A stretch of DNA of 64,000 nt from Phytoseiulus persimilis. Its lineage: Eukaryota > Arthropoda > Arachnida > Mesostigmata > Phytoseiidae. Below the pieces are notes generated by a model. That model was not told where the DNA came from. It saw nothing but the letters and a program-made list of their open reading frames with translations, and searched no databases. The DNA is taken from contig CM075104.1 of the NCBI GenBank assembly GCA_037576195.1, forward strand, positions 1,060,775 through 1,124,774, read 5' to 3'. Of the stretch, positions 33,171-47,400 are shown piece after piece (the first letter of the stretch is position 1; every line of letters starts with the position of its first letter). The position numbers and the translations under genes are program-made.

Positions 33171-36100
33171 GGTCCAATAGTCACAAGTCGTAGTCTCCAA
33201 TAGACAAGAGAACAACTCGACCCGAGAGTGCAATACAAATCCGAGTTTAATCATCGTCTTAGAGCAGGTCGGCATAGGTTAGGTGCTAGAAAAACTCTGG
33301 GCGAGCGACCCTGCTAGAGTCTCGGAATCTTTCTGAGTCCACACTTGGGAGTCAGTCATAGTGGGGGTCCAATGGTCACAAGTCGTAGTCTCCAATAGAC
33401 AAGAGAACAACTCGACCCGAGAGAGCATTACAAATCCGAGTTTAATCATCGTCTTAAAGCAGGTCTGCATAGGTTAGGTGTTAGAAAAACTCTGGGCGAG
33501 CCACCCTGCCAGAGTCTCGGAATCTTTCTGAGTCCACACTTGGGAGTCAGTCATAGTGGGGGTCCAATAGTCACAAGTCGTAGTCTCCAATAGACAAGAG
33601 AACAACTCGACCCGAGAGAGCAATACAAATCCGAGTTGAATCATCGTCTTAGAGTAGGGTCGGCATAGGTTAGGTGTTAGAAAAACTCTGGGCGAGCCAC
33701 CCTGCCAGAGTCTCGGAATCTTTCTGAGTCCACACTTGGAAGTCAGTCATAGTGGGGGTCCTATAGTCACAAGTCGTAGTCTCCAATAGACAAGAGAACA
33801 ACTCAACCCGAGAGAGCAATACAAATCCGAGTTGAATCATCGTCTTGGAGTAGGTCGGCTAGGTTAGGTGTTAGAAAAACTCTGGGCGAGCGACCCTGCC
33901 AGAGTCTCGGAATCTTTCTGAGTCCACACTTGGAAGTCAGTCATAGTGGGGGTCCAATAGTCACAAGTCGTAGTCTCCAATAGACAAGAGAACAACTCAA
34001 CCCGAGAGAGCAATACAAATCCGAGTTGAATCATCGTCTTAGAGTAGGTCGGCATAGGTTAGGTGTTAGAAAAACTCTGGGCGAGCCACCCTGCCAGAGT
34101 CTCGGAATCTTTCTGAGTCCACACTTGGAGTCAGTCATAGTGGGGGTCCAATACTCACAAGTCGTAGTCTCCAATAGACAAGAGAACAACTCGACCCGAG
34201 AGAGCAATACAAATCCGAGTTGAATCATCGTCTTAGGAGTAGGTCGGCTTAGGTTAGGTGTTAGAGAAAACTCTGGGCGAGCCACCCTGCCAGAGTCTCG
34301 GAATCTTTCTGAGTCCACACTTGGAAGTCAGTCATAGTGGGGGTCCAATAGTCACAAGTCGTAGTCTCCAATAGACAAGAGAACAACTCAACCCGAGAGA
34401 GCAATACAAATCCGAGTTGAATCATCGTCTTAGAGTAGGTCGGCATAGGTAGGTGTTAGAAAACTCTGGGCGAGCGACCCTGCCAGAGTCTCGGAATCTT
34501 TCTGAGTCCACACTTGGGAGTCAGTCATAGTGGGGGTCCAATAGTCACAAGTCGTAGTCTCCAATAGGCAAGAGAACAACTCGACCCGAGAGAGCAATAC
34601 AAATCCGAGTTGAATCATCGTCTTGGAGTAGGTCAGGCTTAGGCTAGATGTTAGAGAAACTCTGGGCGAGCGACCCTGCCAGAGTCTCGGAATCTTTCTG
34701 AGTCCACACTTGGGAGTCAGTCATAGTGGGGGTCCAATAGTCACAAGTCGTAGTCTCCAATAGGACAAGAGAACAACTCAACCCGAGAGAGCAATACAAA
34801 TCCGAGTTGAATCATCGTCTTAGGAGTAGGTCAGGCTTAGGTTAGGTGTTAGAGAAACTCTGGGCGAGCGACCCTGCCAGAGTCTCGGAATCTTTCTGAG
34901 TCCACACTTGGGAGTCAGTCATAGTGGGGGTCCAATAGTCACAAGTCGTAGTCTCCAATAGACAAGAGAACAACTCGACCCGAGAGAGCAATACAAATCC
35001 GAGTTGAATCATCGTCTTAGAGTAGGTCGGCATAGGTTAGGTGTTAGAAAAACTCTGGGCGAGCCACCCTGCCAGAGTCTCGGAATCTTTCTGAGTCCAC
35101 ACTTGGGAGTCAGTCATAGTGGGGGTCCAATAGTCACAAGTCGTAGTCTCCAATAGACAAGAGAACAACTCGACCCGAGAGAGCAATACAAATCCGAGTT
35201 GAATCATCGTCTTAGGAGTAGGTCAGGCTTAGGTTAGGTGTTAGAAAACTCTGGGCGAGCGACCCTGCCAGAGTCTCGGAATCTTTCTGAGTCCACACTT
35301 GGGAGTCAGTCATAGTGGGGGTCCAATAGTCACAAGTCGTAGTCTCCAATAGACAAGAGAACAACTCAACCCGAGAGAGCAATACAAATCCGAGTTGAAT
35401 CATCGTCTTAGAGTGGGTCGGCATAGGTTAGGTGTTAGAAAAACTCTGGGCGAGCCACCCTGCCAGAGTCTCGGAATCTTTCTGAGTCCACACTTGGAAG
35501 TCAGTCATAGTGGGGGTCCAATAGTCACAAGTCGTAGTCTCCAATAGACGAGATAACAACTCAACCCGAGAGAGCAATACAAATCCGAGTTGAATCATCG
35601 TCTTGGAGTAGGTCGGCTTAGGTTAGGTGTTAGAAAAACTCTGGGCGAGCCGACCCTGCCAGAGTCTCGGAATCTTCTGAGTCCACACTCGGAAGTCAGT
35701 CATAGTTGGGGTCCAATAGTCACAAGTCGTAGTCTCCAATAGACAAGAGAACAACTCAGACCGAGAGAGCAATACAATCCGAGTTGAATCATCGTCTTGG
35801 AGTAGGTCGGCTTAGGTTAGGTGTTAGAGAAACTCTGGGCGAGCCTACCCTGCCAGAGTCTCGGAATCTTTCTGAGTCCACACTGGAAGTCAGTCATAGG
35901 TGGGGTCCAATAGTCACAAGTGTAGTCTCCAATAGACAAGAGAACAACTCAACCCGAGAGAGCAATACAAATCCGAGTTGAATCATCGTCTTAGAGTAGG
36001 TCGGCATAGGTTAGGTGTTAGAAAAACTCTGGGCGAGCCACCCTGCCAGAGTCTCGGAATCTTTCTGAGTCCACACTTGGAAGTCAGTCATAGTGGGGGT

Positions 36101-38406
36101 CCTAATAGTCACAAGTCGTAGTCTCCAATAGACAAGATAACAACTCAACCCGAGAGAGCAATACAAATCCGAGTTGAATCATCGTCTTGGAGTAGGTCGG
36201 CTAGGTTAGGTGTTAGAAAAACTCTGGGCGAGCGACCCTGCCAGAGTCTCGGAATCTTTCTGAGTCCACACTTGGAAGTCAGTCATAGTTGGGGTCCAAT
36301 ATCACAAGTCGTAGTCTCCAATAGACAAGAGAACAACTCGACCCGAGAGAGCAATACAAATCCGAGTTGAATCATCGTCTTAGAGTAGGTCGGCATAGGT
36401 TAGGTGTTAGAAAAACTCTGGGCGAGCGACCCTGCCAGAGTCTCGGAATCTTTCTGAGTCCACACTTGGAAGTCAGTCATAGTGGGGTCCAATAGTCACA
36501 AGTCGTAGTCTCCAATAGACAAGAGAACAACTCAACCCGAGAGAGCAATACAAATCCGAGTTGAATCATCGTCTTAGAGTAGGTCGGCATAGGTTAGGTG
36601 TTAGAAAAACTCTGGGCGAGCCACCCTGCCAGAGTCTCGGAATCTTTCTGAGTCCACACTTGGGAGTCAGTCATAGTGGGGTCCAATAGTCACAAGTCGT
36701 AGTCTCCAATAGACAAGAGAACAACTCAACCCGAGAGAGCAATACAAATCCGAGTTGAATCATCGTCTTAGAGTAGGTCGGCATAGGTTAGGTGTTAGAA
36801 AACTCTGGGCGAGCCACCCTGCCAGAGTCTCGGAATCTTTCTGAGTCCACACTTGGAAGTCAGTCATAGTTGGGGTCCAATAGCTCACAAGTCGTAGTCT
36901 CCAATAGACAAGAGAACAACTCGACCCGAGAGAGCAATACAAATCCGAGTTGAATCATCGTCTTGGAGTAGGTCGGCATTAGGTTAGGTGTTAGAAAAAC
37001 TCTGGGCGAGCCACCCTGCCAGAGTCTCGGAATCTTTCTGAGTCCACACTTGGGAGTCAGTCATAGTGGGGGTCCAATAGTCACAAGTCGTAGTCTCCAA
37101 TAGGCAAGAGAACAACTCAACCCGAGAGAGCAATACAAATCCGAGTTGAATCATCGTCTTGGAGTAGGTCAGGTTAGGCTAGATGTTAGAGAAACTCTGG
37201 GCGAGCGACCCTGCCAGAGTCTCGGAATCTTTCTGAGTCCACACTTGGGAGTCAGTCATAGTGGGGGTCCAATAGTCACAAGTCGTAGTCTCCATATGGA
37301 CAAGAGAACAACTCAACCCGAGAGAGCAATACAGATCCGAGTTGAATCATCGTCTTAGAGTAGGTCGGCATAGGTTAGGTGTTAGAAAAACTCTGGGCGA
37401 GCCACCCTGCCAGAGTCTCGGAATATTTCTGAGTCCACACTTGGGAGTCAGTCATAGTGGGGGTCCAATAGTCACAAGTCGTAGTCTCCAATAGGACAAG
37501 AGAACAACTCGACCCGAGAGAGCAATACAAATCCGAGTTGAATCATCGTCTTAGAGTAGGGTCGGCATAGGTTAGGTGTTAGAAAACTCTGGGCGAGCCA
37601 CCCTGCCAGAGTCTCGGAATCTTTCTGAGTCCACACTTGGGAGTCAGTCATAGTGGGGGTCCTAATAGTCACAAGTCGTAGTCTCCAATAGACAAGAGAA
37701 CAACTCAACCCGAGAGAGCAATACAAATCCGAGTTGAATCATCGTCTTGGAGTAGGTCGGCTAGGTTAGGTGTTAGAAAACTCTGGGCGAGCGACCCTGC
37801 CAGAGTCTCGGAATCTTTCTGAGTCCACACTTGGGAGTCAGTCATAGTGGGGGTCCAATAGTCACAAATGTAGTCTCCTATGGACAAGAGAACAACTCAA
37901 CCCGAGAGAGCAATACAGATCCGAGTTAAATCATCGTCTTAGAGTAGGTCGGCATAGGTTAGGTGTTAGAAAAACTCTGGGCGAGCCACCCTGCCAGAGT
38001 CTCGGAATATTTCTGAGTCCACACCTGGGAGTCAGTCATAGTGGGGGTCCAATGGTCACAAGTCGTAGTCTCCAATAGGCAAGACAACAACTCAACCCGA
38101 GAGAGCAATACAAATCCGAGTTGAATCATCGTCTTGGAGTAGGTCAGGCTTAGGCTAGATGTTAGAGAAACTCTGGGCGAGCGACCCTGCCAGAGTCTCG
38201 GAATCTTTCTGAGTCCACACTTGGGAGTCAGTCACTAGTGGGGGTCCAATAGTCACAAGTTGTAGTCTCCTATGGACAAGAGAACAACTCAACCCGAGAG
38301 AGCAATACAGATCCGAGTTAATCATCGTCTTAGAGTAGGTCGGCATAGGTTAGGTGTTAGAAAAACTCTGGGCGAGCCACCCTGCCAGAGTCTCGGAATC
38401 TTTCTG
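33171..38406 (-). repeat. Satellite array, inverted orientation (part 3), homogeneous but indel-rich
   Basis: About 27 monomers closer to one another than elsewhere in the window. They carry many single-base insertions or deletions (for example around 33650, 34215, 34267, 34455, 34760, 35215, 35645, 35765, 35905, 36485, 36890, 37560 and 37870). The indels break the 3n phase that is otherwise well kept. This may be a recently amplified block, or a stretch where the assembly is less well polished. Orientation flips back at 38406/38407. No gene seen. Confidence 0.95.
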
Positions 38407-41400
38407 CCTACTCCGAGACGATGATTCAACTCGGATTTGTATTGCTCTCTCGGGTCGAGTTGTTCTCTTGCCTATTAGAGACTACGACTTGTGACTATTG
38501 GATCCCCACTATGACTGACTCCCAAGTGTGGACTCAGAAAGATTCCGAGACTCTGGCAGGGTCGCTCGCCCAGAGTTTCTCTAACATCTAGCCTAAGCTG
38601 ACCTACTCCAAGACGATGATTCAACTCGGATTTGTATTGCTCTCTCGGGTCGAGTTGTTCTCTTGCCTATTGGAGACTTCGACTTGTGGCTATTGGACCC
38701 CCACTATGACTGACTCCCAAGTGTGGACTCAGAAATATTCCGAGACTCCGGCAGGGTGGCTCGCCCAGAGTTTTTCTAACACCTAACCTATGCCGACCTA
38801 CTCTAAGACGATGATTTAACTCGGATCTGTATTGCTCTCTCGGGTTGAGTTGTTCTCTTGTCCATAGGAGACTACAACTTGTGACTATTGGACCCCCACT
38901 ATGACTGACTCCCAAGTGTGGACTCAGAAAGATTCCGAGACTCTGGCAGGGTCGCTCGCCCAGAGTTTCTCTAACATCTAGCCTAACCTGACCTACTCAA
39001 AGACGATGATTCAACTCGGATTTGTATTGCTCTCTCGGGTTGAGTTGTTGTCTTGCCTATTGGAAACTACGACTTGTGACTATTGGACCCCCACCATGAC
39101 TGACTCCCAGGTGTGGACTCAGAAAGATTCCGAGACTCTGGCAGGGTGGCTCGCTCAGAGTTTTTCTAACACCTGACCTATGCCGACCTGCTCTAAGACG
39201 ATGATTCAACTCGGATTTGTATTGCTCTCTCGGGTCGAGTTGTTCTCTTGTCTATTGGAGACTACGACTTGTGACTATTGGACCCCCACTATGACTGACT
39301 CCCAAGTGTGGACTCAGAGAGATTCCGAGACTCTGGCAGGATCGCTCGCCCAGAGTTTCTCTGACACCTGACCTAACCTGACCTACTCCGTGACGATGAT
39401 TCAACTTGGATTTGTATTGCTCTCTCGGGTTGAGTTGTTCTCTTGTCTATTGGAGACCACGACTTGTGACTATTGGACCCCCACTATGACTGACTCCCAA
39501 GTGTGGACTCAGAGAGATTCCGAGACTCTGGCAGGATCGCTCGCCCAGAGTTTCTCTGACACCTAACCTAACCTGACCTACTCCGTGACGATGATTCAAC
39601 TTGGATTTGTATTGCTCTCTCGGGTTGAGTTGTTCTCTTGTCTATTGGAGACCACGACTATTGGACCCCAACTATGACTGACTTCCAAGTGTGGACTTGG
39701 GGAGCTTCCAAGACTCCGGCAGGGTCGCTCGCCCAGAGTTTTTCTTACACATAACCTAACCCGACCTTTTCCAAGAGGATTATTCAACTTGGATTTGTAT
39801 TGCTCTCTCGGGTCGAGTTGTTCTCTTGTCTGTCGGAGCCTACGACTATTGGACCCCAACTATGACTGACTTCCAAGTGTGGACTTGGGAAGCTTCAAAG
39901 ACTCCGGCAGGGTCGCTCGCCCAGAGTTTTTCTAACACATAACCCAACCCGACCTACTCCAAGACGATGATTCAACTCGTATTTGTATTGCTCTCTCGGG
40001 ATGAGTTTTCCTCTTGTCTATTGGAGATCACGACTTGTGGCTATAGGACCCCCACTATGACTGACTCCCAAACGTGGACTTGAAAAAAATCCCGACCGCA
40101 GCCCTACGGCTCGACTTGCTATCGATGTGTTCGCGTGTTTGCCGATGTTCAGTCTTTTCGAGGTTGAACTCGGAAAGATTCCGAGACTCTGGCAGGGTCG
40201 CTCGCCCAGAGTTTCTCTAACATCTAGCCTAAGCTGACCTACTCCAAGACGATGATTCAACTCGGATTTGTATTGCTCTCTCGGGTCGAGTTGTTCTCTT
40301 GTCCATAGGAGACTACGACTTGTGACTATTGGACCCCCACTATGACTGAATCCCGAGTGTGGACTCAGAAAGATTCCGAGACTCTGGCAGGGTGGCTCGC
40401 CCAGAGTTTTTCTAACACCTAACCTAAATCGACCTGCTCCAAGAGGATGATTCAACTCGGATCCATATTGCTCTCTCGGATTGAGTTGTTCTTTTGTCTA
40501 CTGGAGCCACGACTGTTGGACCCCAACTATGACTGACTTCCAAGGGTGGACTTGGGAAGCTTCCGAGACTCTGGGAGAGTCGCTCGGCCAGAGTTTTTCT
40601 AACACCTGACCTAACCTGACCTACTCCAAGAGGATGATTCAACTCGGATTTGTATTGCTCTCTCGGGTCGAGTTGTTCTCTTGTCTATTGGAGACTACGA
40701 CTTGTGACTATTGTACCCCCACTATGACTGACTCCCAAGTGTGGACTCAGAAAGATTCCGAGACTCTGGCAGGGTGGCTCGCCCAGAGTTTTTCTAACAC
40801 CTAACCTATGCCGACATGCTCTAAGACGATGATTAAACTCGGATTTGTATTGCACTCTCGGGTCGAGTTGTTCTCCTGTCTATTGGAGACTACGACTTGT
40901 GACTATTGGACCTACACTATGACTGACTCCAAAGTGTGGACTCAGAAAGATTCCGAGACTCTGGCAGGGTCGCTCGCCCGGAGTTTTTCTAGCACCTAAC
41001 CTAAATCGCCCTTCCCCAAGAGGATGATTCAACTCAGATTTGTATTGACCTCCCGGGTTGAGTTGTTCTCTTGTCCATAGGAGACTACAACTTGTGACTA
41101 TTGGACCTGCACTATGACTGACTCCAAAGTGTGCACTATGACTGACTCCAAAGTGTGGAGTCAGAAATATTCTGAGACTCTGGCAGGGTCGCTCGCCCAG
41201 AGTTTTTCTAACACCCAACCTAAATCGACCTACTCCAAGAGGATGATTCAACTCAGATTTGTATTGACCTCCCGGGTTGAGTTGTCCTCTTGTCCATAGG
41301 AGACTACAACTTGTGACTATTGGACCCCACTATAACTGACTCCCAAGTGTGGACTCAGAAAGATTCCGAGACTCTGGCAGGGTCGCTCGCCCAGAGTTTC

Positions 41401-44400
41401 TCTAACATCTAACCTAAATCGCCCTCCCCCAAGAGGATGATTCAACTCAGATTTGTATTGACCTCCCGGGTTGAGTTGTTCTCTTGTCCATAGGAGACTA
41501 CAACTTGTGACTATTGGACCTGCACTATGACTGACTCCAAAGTGTGCACTATGACTGACTCCAAAGTGTGGAGTCAGTAAGATTCTGAGACTCTGGCAGG
41601 GTCGCTCGCCCGGAGTTTTTCTAGCACCTCACCTAAATCGCCCTTCCCCAAGAGGATGATTCAACTCAGATTTGTATTGACCTCCCGGGTTGAGTTGTTC
41701 TCTTGTCCATAGGAGACTACAACTTGTGACTATTGGACCTGCACTATGACTGACTCCAAAGTGTGCACTATGACGGACTCCAAAGTGTGGAGTCAGTAAG
41801 ATTCTGAGACTCTGGCAGGGTCGCTCGCCCAGAGTTTTTCTAACACCTAACCTAAATCGACCTGCTTCAAGAGGATGATTCAACTCGGATCCATATTGCT
41901 CTCTCGGATTGAGTTGTTCTTTTGTCCACTGGAGCCACGATTATTGGACCCAAACTATGACTGACTTCCAAGTGTGGACTTGGGAAGCTTCTGAGACTCT
42001 GGGAGAGTCGCTCGGCCAGAGTTTCTCTAACATCTAGCCTAACCTGACCTACTCCGAGACGATGATTCAACTCGGATTTGTATTGCTCTCTCGGGTCGAG
42101 TTGTTCTCTTGCCTATTAGAGACTACGACTTGTGACTATTGGACCCCCACTATGACTGACTCCCAAGTGTGGACTCAGAAAGATTCCGAGACTCTGGCAG
42201 GGTCGCTCGCCCAGAGTTTCTCTAACATCTAGCCTAAGCTGACCTACTCCAAGACGATGATTCAACTCGGATTTGTATTGCTCTCTCGGGTCGAGTTGTT
42301 CTCTTGCCTATTGGAGACTTCGACTTGTGGCTATTGGACCCCCACTATGACTGACTCCCAAGTGTGGACTCAGAAATATTCCGAGACTCCGGCAGGGTGG
42401 CTCGCCCAGAGTTTTTCTAACACCTAACCTATGCCGACCTACTCTAAGACGATGATTTAACTCGGATCTGTATTGCTCTCTCGGGTTGAGTTGTTCTCTT
42501 GTCCATAGGAGACTACAACTTGTGACTATTGGACCCCACTATGACTGACTCCCAAGTGTGGACTCAGAAAGATTCCGAGACTCTGGCAGGGTCGCTCGCC
42601 CAGAGTTTCTCTAACATCTAGCCTAACCTGACCTACTCAAAGACGATGATTCAACTCGGATTTGTATTGCTCTCTCGGGTTGAGTTGTTGTCTTGCCTAT
42701 TGGAAACTACGACTTGTGACTATTGGACCCCCACTATGACTGACTCTCAGGTGTGGACTCAGAAAGATTCCGAGACTCTGGCAGGGTGGCTCGCTCAGAG
42801 TTTTTCTAACACCTGACCTATGCCGACCTGCTCTAAGACGATGATTCAACTCGGATTTGTATTGCTCTCTCGGGTCGAGTTGTTCTCTTGTCTATTGGAG
42901 ACTACGACTTGTGACTATTGGACCCCCACTATGACTGACTCCCAAGTGTGGACTCAGAGAGATTCCGAGACTCTGGCAGGATCGCTCGCCCAGAGTTTCT
43001 CTGACACCTAACCTAACCTGACCTACTCCGTGACGATGATTCAACTTGGATTTGTATTGCTCTCTCGGGTTGAGTTGTTCTCTTGTCTATTGGAGACCAC
43101 GACTATTGGACCCCAACTATGACTGACTTCCAAGTGTGGACTTGGGGAGCTTCCAAGACTCCGGCAGGGTCGCTCGCCCAGAGTTTTTCTTACACATAAC
43201 CTAACCCGACCTTTTCCAAGAGGATTATTCAACTTGGATTTGTATTGCTCTCTCGGGTCGACTTGTTCTCTTGTCTGTCGGAGCCTACGACTATTGGACC
43301 CCAACTATGACTGACTTCCAAGTGTGGACTTGGGAAGCTTCAAAGACTCCGGCAGGGTCGCTCGCCCAGAGTTTTTCTAACACATAACCCAACCCGACCT
43401 ACTCCAAGACGATGATTCAACTCGTATTTGTATTGCTCTCTCGGGATGAGTTTTCCTCTTGTCTATTGGAGATCACGACTTGTGGCTATAGGACCCCCAC
43501 TATGACTGACTCCCAAACGTGGACTTGAAAAAAATCCCGACCGCAGCCCTACGGCTCGACTTGCTATCGATGTGTTCGCGTGTTTGCCGATGTTCAGTCT
43601 TTTCGAGGTTGAACTCGGAAAGATTCCGAGACTCTGGCAGGGTCGCTCGCCCAGAGTTTCTCTAACATCTAGCCTAAGCTGACCTACTCCAAGACGATGA
43701 TTCAACTCGGATTTGTATTGCTCTCTCGGGTCGAGTTGTTCTCTTGTCCATAGGAGACTACGACTTGTGACTATTGGACCCCCACTATGACTGAATCCCG
43801 AGTGTGGACTCAGAAAGATTCCGAGACTCTGGCAGGGTGGCTCGCCCAGAGTTTTTCTAACACCTAACCTAAATCGACCTGCTCCAAGAGGATGATTCAA
43901 CTCGGATCCATATTGCTCTCTCGGATTGAGTTGTTCTTTTGTCTACTGGAGCCACGACTGTTGGACCCCAACTATGACTGACTTCCAAGGGTGGACTTGG
44001 GAAGCTTCCGAGACTCTGGGAGAGTCGCTCGGCCAGAGTTTTTCTAACACCTGACCTAACCTGACCTACTCCAAGAGGATGATTCAACTCGGATTTGTAT
44101 TGCTCTCTCGGGTCGAGTTGTTCTCTTGTCTATTGGAGACTACGACTTGTGACTATTGTACCCCCACTATGACTGACTCTCAAGTGTGGACTCAGAAAGA
44201 TTCCGAGACTCTGGCAGGGTGGCTCGCCCAGAGTTCTTCTAACACCTAACCTATGCCGACATGCTCTAAGACGATGATTAAACTCGGATTTGTATTGCAC
44301 TCTCGGGTCGAGTTGTTCTCCTGTCTATTGGAGACTACGACTTGTGACTATTGGACCTACACTATGACTGACTCCAAAGTGTGGACACAGAAAGATTCCG

Positions 44401-47400
44401 AGACTCTGGCAGGGTCGCTCGCCCGGAGTTTTTCTAGCACCTAACCTAAATCGCCCTTCCCCAAGAGGATGATTCAACTCAGATTTGTATTGACCTCCCG
44501 GGTTGAGTTGTTCTCTTGTCCATAGGAGACTACAACTTGTGACTATTGGACCTGCACTATGACTGACTCCAAAGTGTGCACTATGACTGACTCCAAAGTG
44601 TGGAGTCAGGAATATTCTGAGACTCTGGCAGGGTCGCTCGCCCAGAGTTTTTCTAACACCCAACCTAAATCGACCTACTCCAAGAGGATGATTCAACTCA
44701 GATTTGTATTGACCTCCCGGGTTGAGTTGTTCTCTTGTCCATAGGAGACTACAACTTGTGACTATTGGACCCCCACTATGACTGACTCCCAAGTGTGGAC
44801 TCAGAAAGATTCCGAGACTCTGGCAGGGTCGCTCGCCCAGAGTTTCTCTAACATCTAACCTAAATCGCCCTTCCCCAAGAGGATGATTCAACTCAGATTT
44901 GTATTGACCTCCCGGGTTGAGTTGTTCTCTTGTCCATAGGAGACTACAACTTGTGACTATTGGACCTGCACTATGACTGATTCCAAAGTGTGCACTATGA
45001 CTGACTCCAAAGTGTGGAGTCAGTAAGATTCTGAGACTCTGGCAGGGTCGCTCGCCCGGAGTTTTTCTCGCACCTCACCTAAATCGCCCTCCCCCAAGAG
45101 GATGATTCGACTCAGATTTGTATTGACCTCCCGGGTTGAGTTGTTCTCTTGTCCATAGGAGACTACAACTTGTGACTATTGGACCTGCACTATGACTGAC
45201 TCCAAAGTGTGCACTATGACTGACTCCAAAGTGTGGAGTCAGTAAGATTCTGAGACTCTGGCAGGGTCGCTCGCCCAGAGTTTTTCTAACACCTAACCTA
45301 AATCGACCTGCTCCAAGAGGATGATTCAACTCGGATCCATATTGCTCTCTCGGATTGAGTTGTTCTTTTGTCCACTGGAGCCACGATTATTGGACCCAAA
45401 CTATGACTGACTTCCAAGTGTGGACTTGGGAAGCTTCTGAGACTCTGGGAGAGTCGCTCGGCCAGAGTTTTTCTAACACCTGACCTATGCCGACCTACTC
45501 TCAGACGATGATTCAATTCGGATTTTCATTGCTCTCTCGGGTTGAGTTGTTGTCTTGTCAATAGGAGACTACAACTTGTGACTATTGGACCTGCACTATG
45601 ACTGACTCCAAAGTGTGCACTATGACTGACTCCAAAGTGTGGAGTCAGAAAGGTTCTGAGACTCTGGCAGGGTCGCTCGCCCAGAGTTTTTCCAACACCC
45701 AACCTAAATCGACCTACTCCAAGAGGATGATTCAACTCAGATTTGTATTGACCTCCCGGGTTGAGTTGTTCTCTTGTCCATAGGAGACTACAACTTGTGA
45801 CTAGTGGACCTGCACTATGACTGACTCCAAAGTGTGGAGTCAGTAAGATTCTGAGACTCTGGCAGGGTAGCTCGCCCAGAGTTTTTCTAACACCTAACCT
45901 AAATCGACCTGCTCCAAGAGGATGATTGAACTCGGATTCATATTGCTCTCTCGGATTGAGTTGTTCTTTTGTCTACTGGAGCCACGACTATTGGACCCCA
46001 ACTATGACTGACTTCCAAGTGTGGACTTGGGAAGCTTCCGAGACTCTGGGAGAGTCGCTCGGCCAGAGTTTTTCTAACACCTGACCTAACCTGACCTACT
46101 CAAAGAGGATGATTCAACTCGGATTTGTATTGCTACCTCGGGTTGAGTTGTTCTCTTGTCCATTGGAGACTACGACGTGTGACTATTGGACCCCCACTAT
46201 GACTGACTCCCAAGTGTGAACTTGGAAAGAATCCCGACCGCAGCCTTACGGCTCGACTCCGAGTCGACTTGCTATCGATGTGTTAGCTTGACTCCCGATG
46301 TTCAGTCTTTCCGGGGTCGGGCTCGGAAAGATTCCGAGACTCTGGCAGGGTGGCTCGCCCAGAGTTTTTCTAACACCTAACCTAAATCGACCTGCTCCAA
46401 GAGGATGATTCAACTCGGATTCATATTGCTCTCTCGGATTGAGTTGTTCTCTTGTCTATTGGAGACCACGACTTGTGAGTATTGGACCCCCACTATGACT
46501 GACTTCCAAGTGTGGACTCAGAAAGATTCCGAGACTCCGGCAGGGTCGCTCGCCCAGAGTTTCTCTAACACCTAACCTAACCTGACCTAATCCAAGACGA
46601 TGATTCAACTCGGATTTGTATTGCTCTTTCGGGTCGAGATGTTCTCTTGTCTATTGGAGACTTTGACTTGTGAGTATTGGACCCCCACTATGACTGACTC
46701 CCAAGTGTGGACTCAGAAAGATTCCGAGACTCTGGCAGGGTGGCTCGCCCAGAGTTTTTCTGACACCTAACCTATGCCGACCCACTCTAAGACGATGATT
46801 CAACTTGGATTTGTATTGCTCTTTCGGGTCGAGTTGTTCTCTTGTCTATTGGAGACTACGACTTGTGAGTATTGGACCCCCACTATGACTGACTGCCAAG
46901 TGTGGACTCAGAAAGATTCCGAGACTCCGGCAGGGTCGCTCGCCCAGAGTTTCTCTAACACCTAACCTAACCTGACCTAATCCAAGACGATGATTCAACT
47001 CGGATTTGTATTGCTCTCTCGGGATGAGTTGTTCTCTTGTCCATTGGAGACTACGACTTGTGAGTATTGGACCCCCACTATGACTGACTTCCAAGTGTGG
47101 ACTCAGAAAGATTCCGAGACTCTGGCAGGGTGGCTCGCCCAGAGTTTTTCTAACCACTAACCTATGCCGACCTACTCTAAGACGATGATTCAACTTGGAT
47201 TTGTATTGCTCTCTCGGGTTGAGTTGTTCTCTTGTCTATTGGAGACTACGACTTGTGACTATAGGACCCCCACTATGACTGACTCCCAAGTGTGGAATCA
47301 GAAAGATTCCGAGACTCAGGGTCGCTCGCCCAGAGTTTTTCTAACACCTAACCTATTGGAGACCACGACTATTGGACCCCAACTATGACTGACTTCCAAG

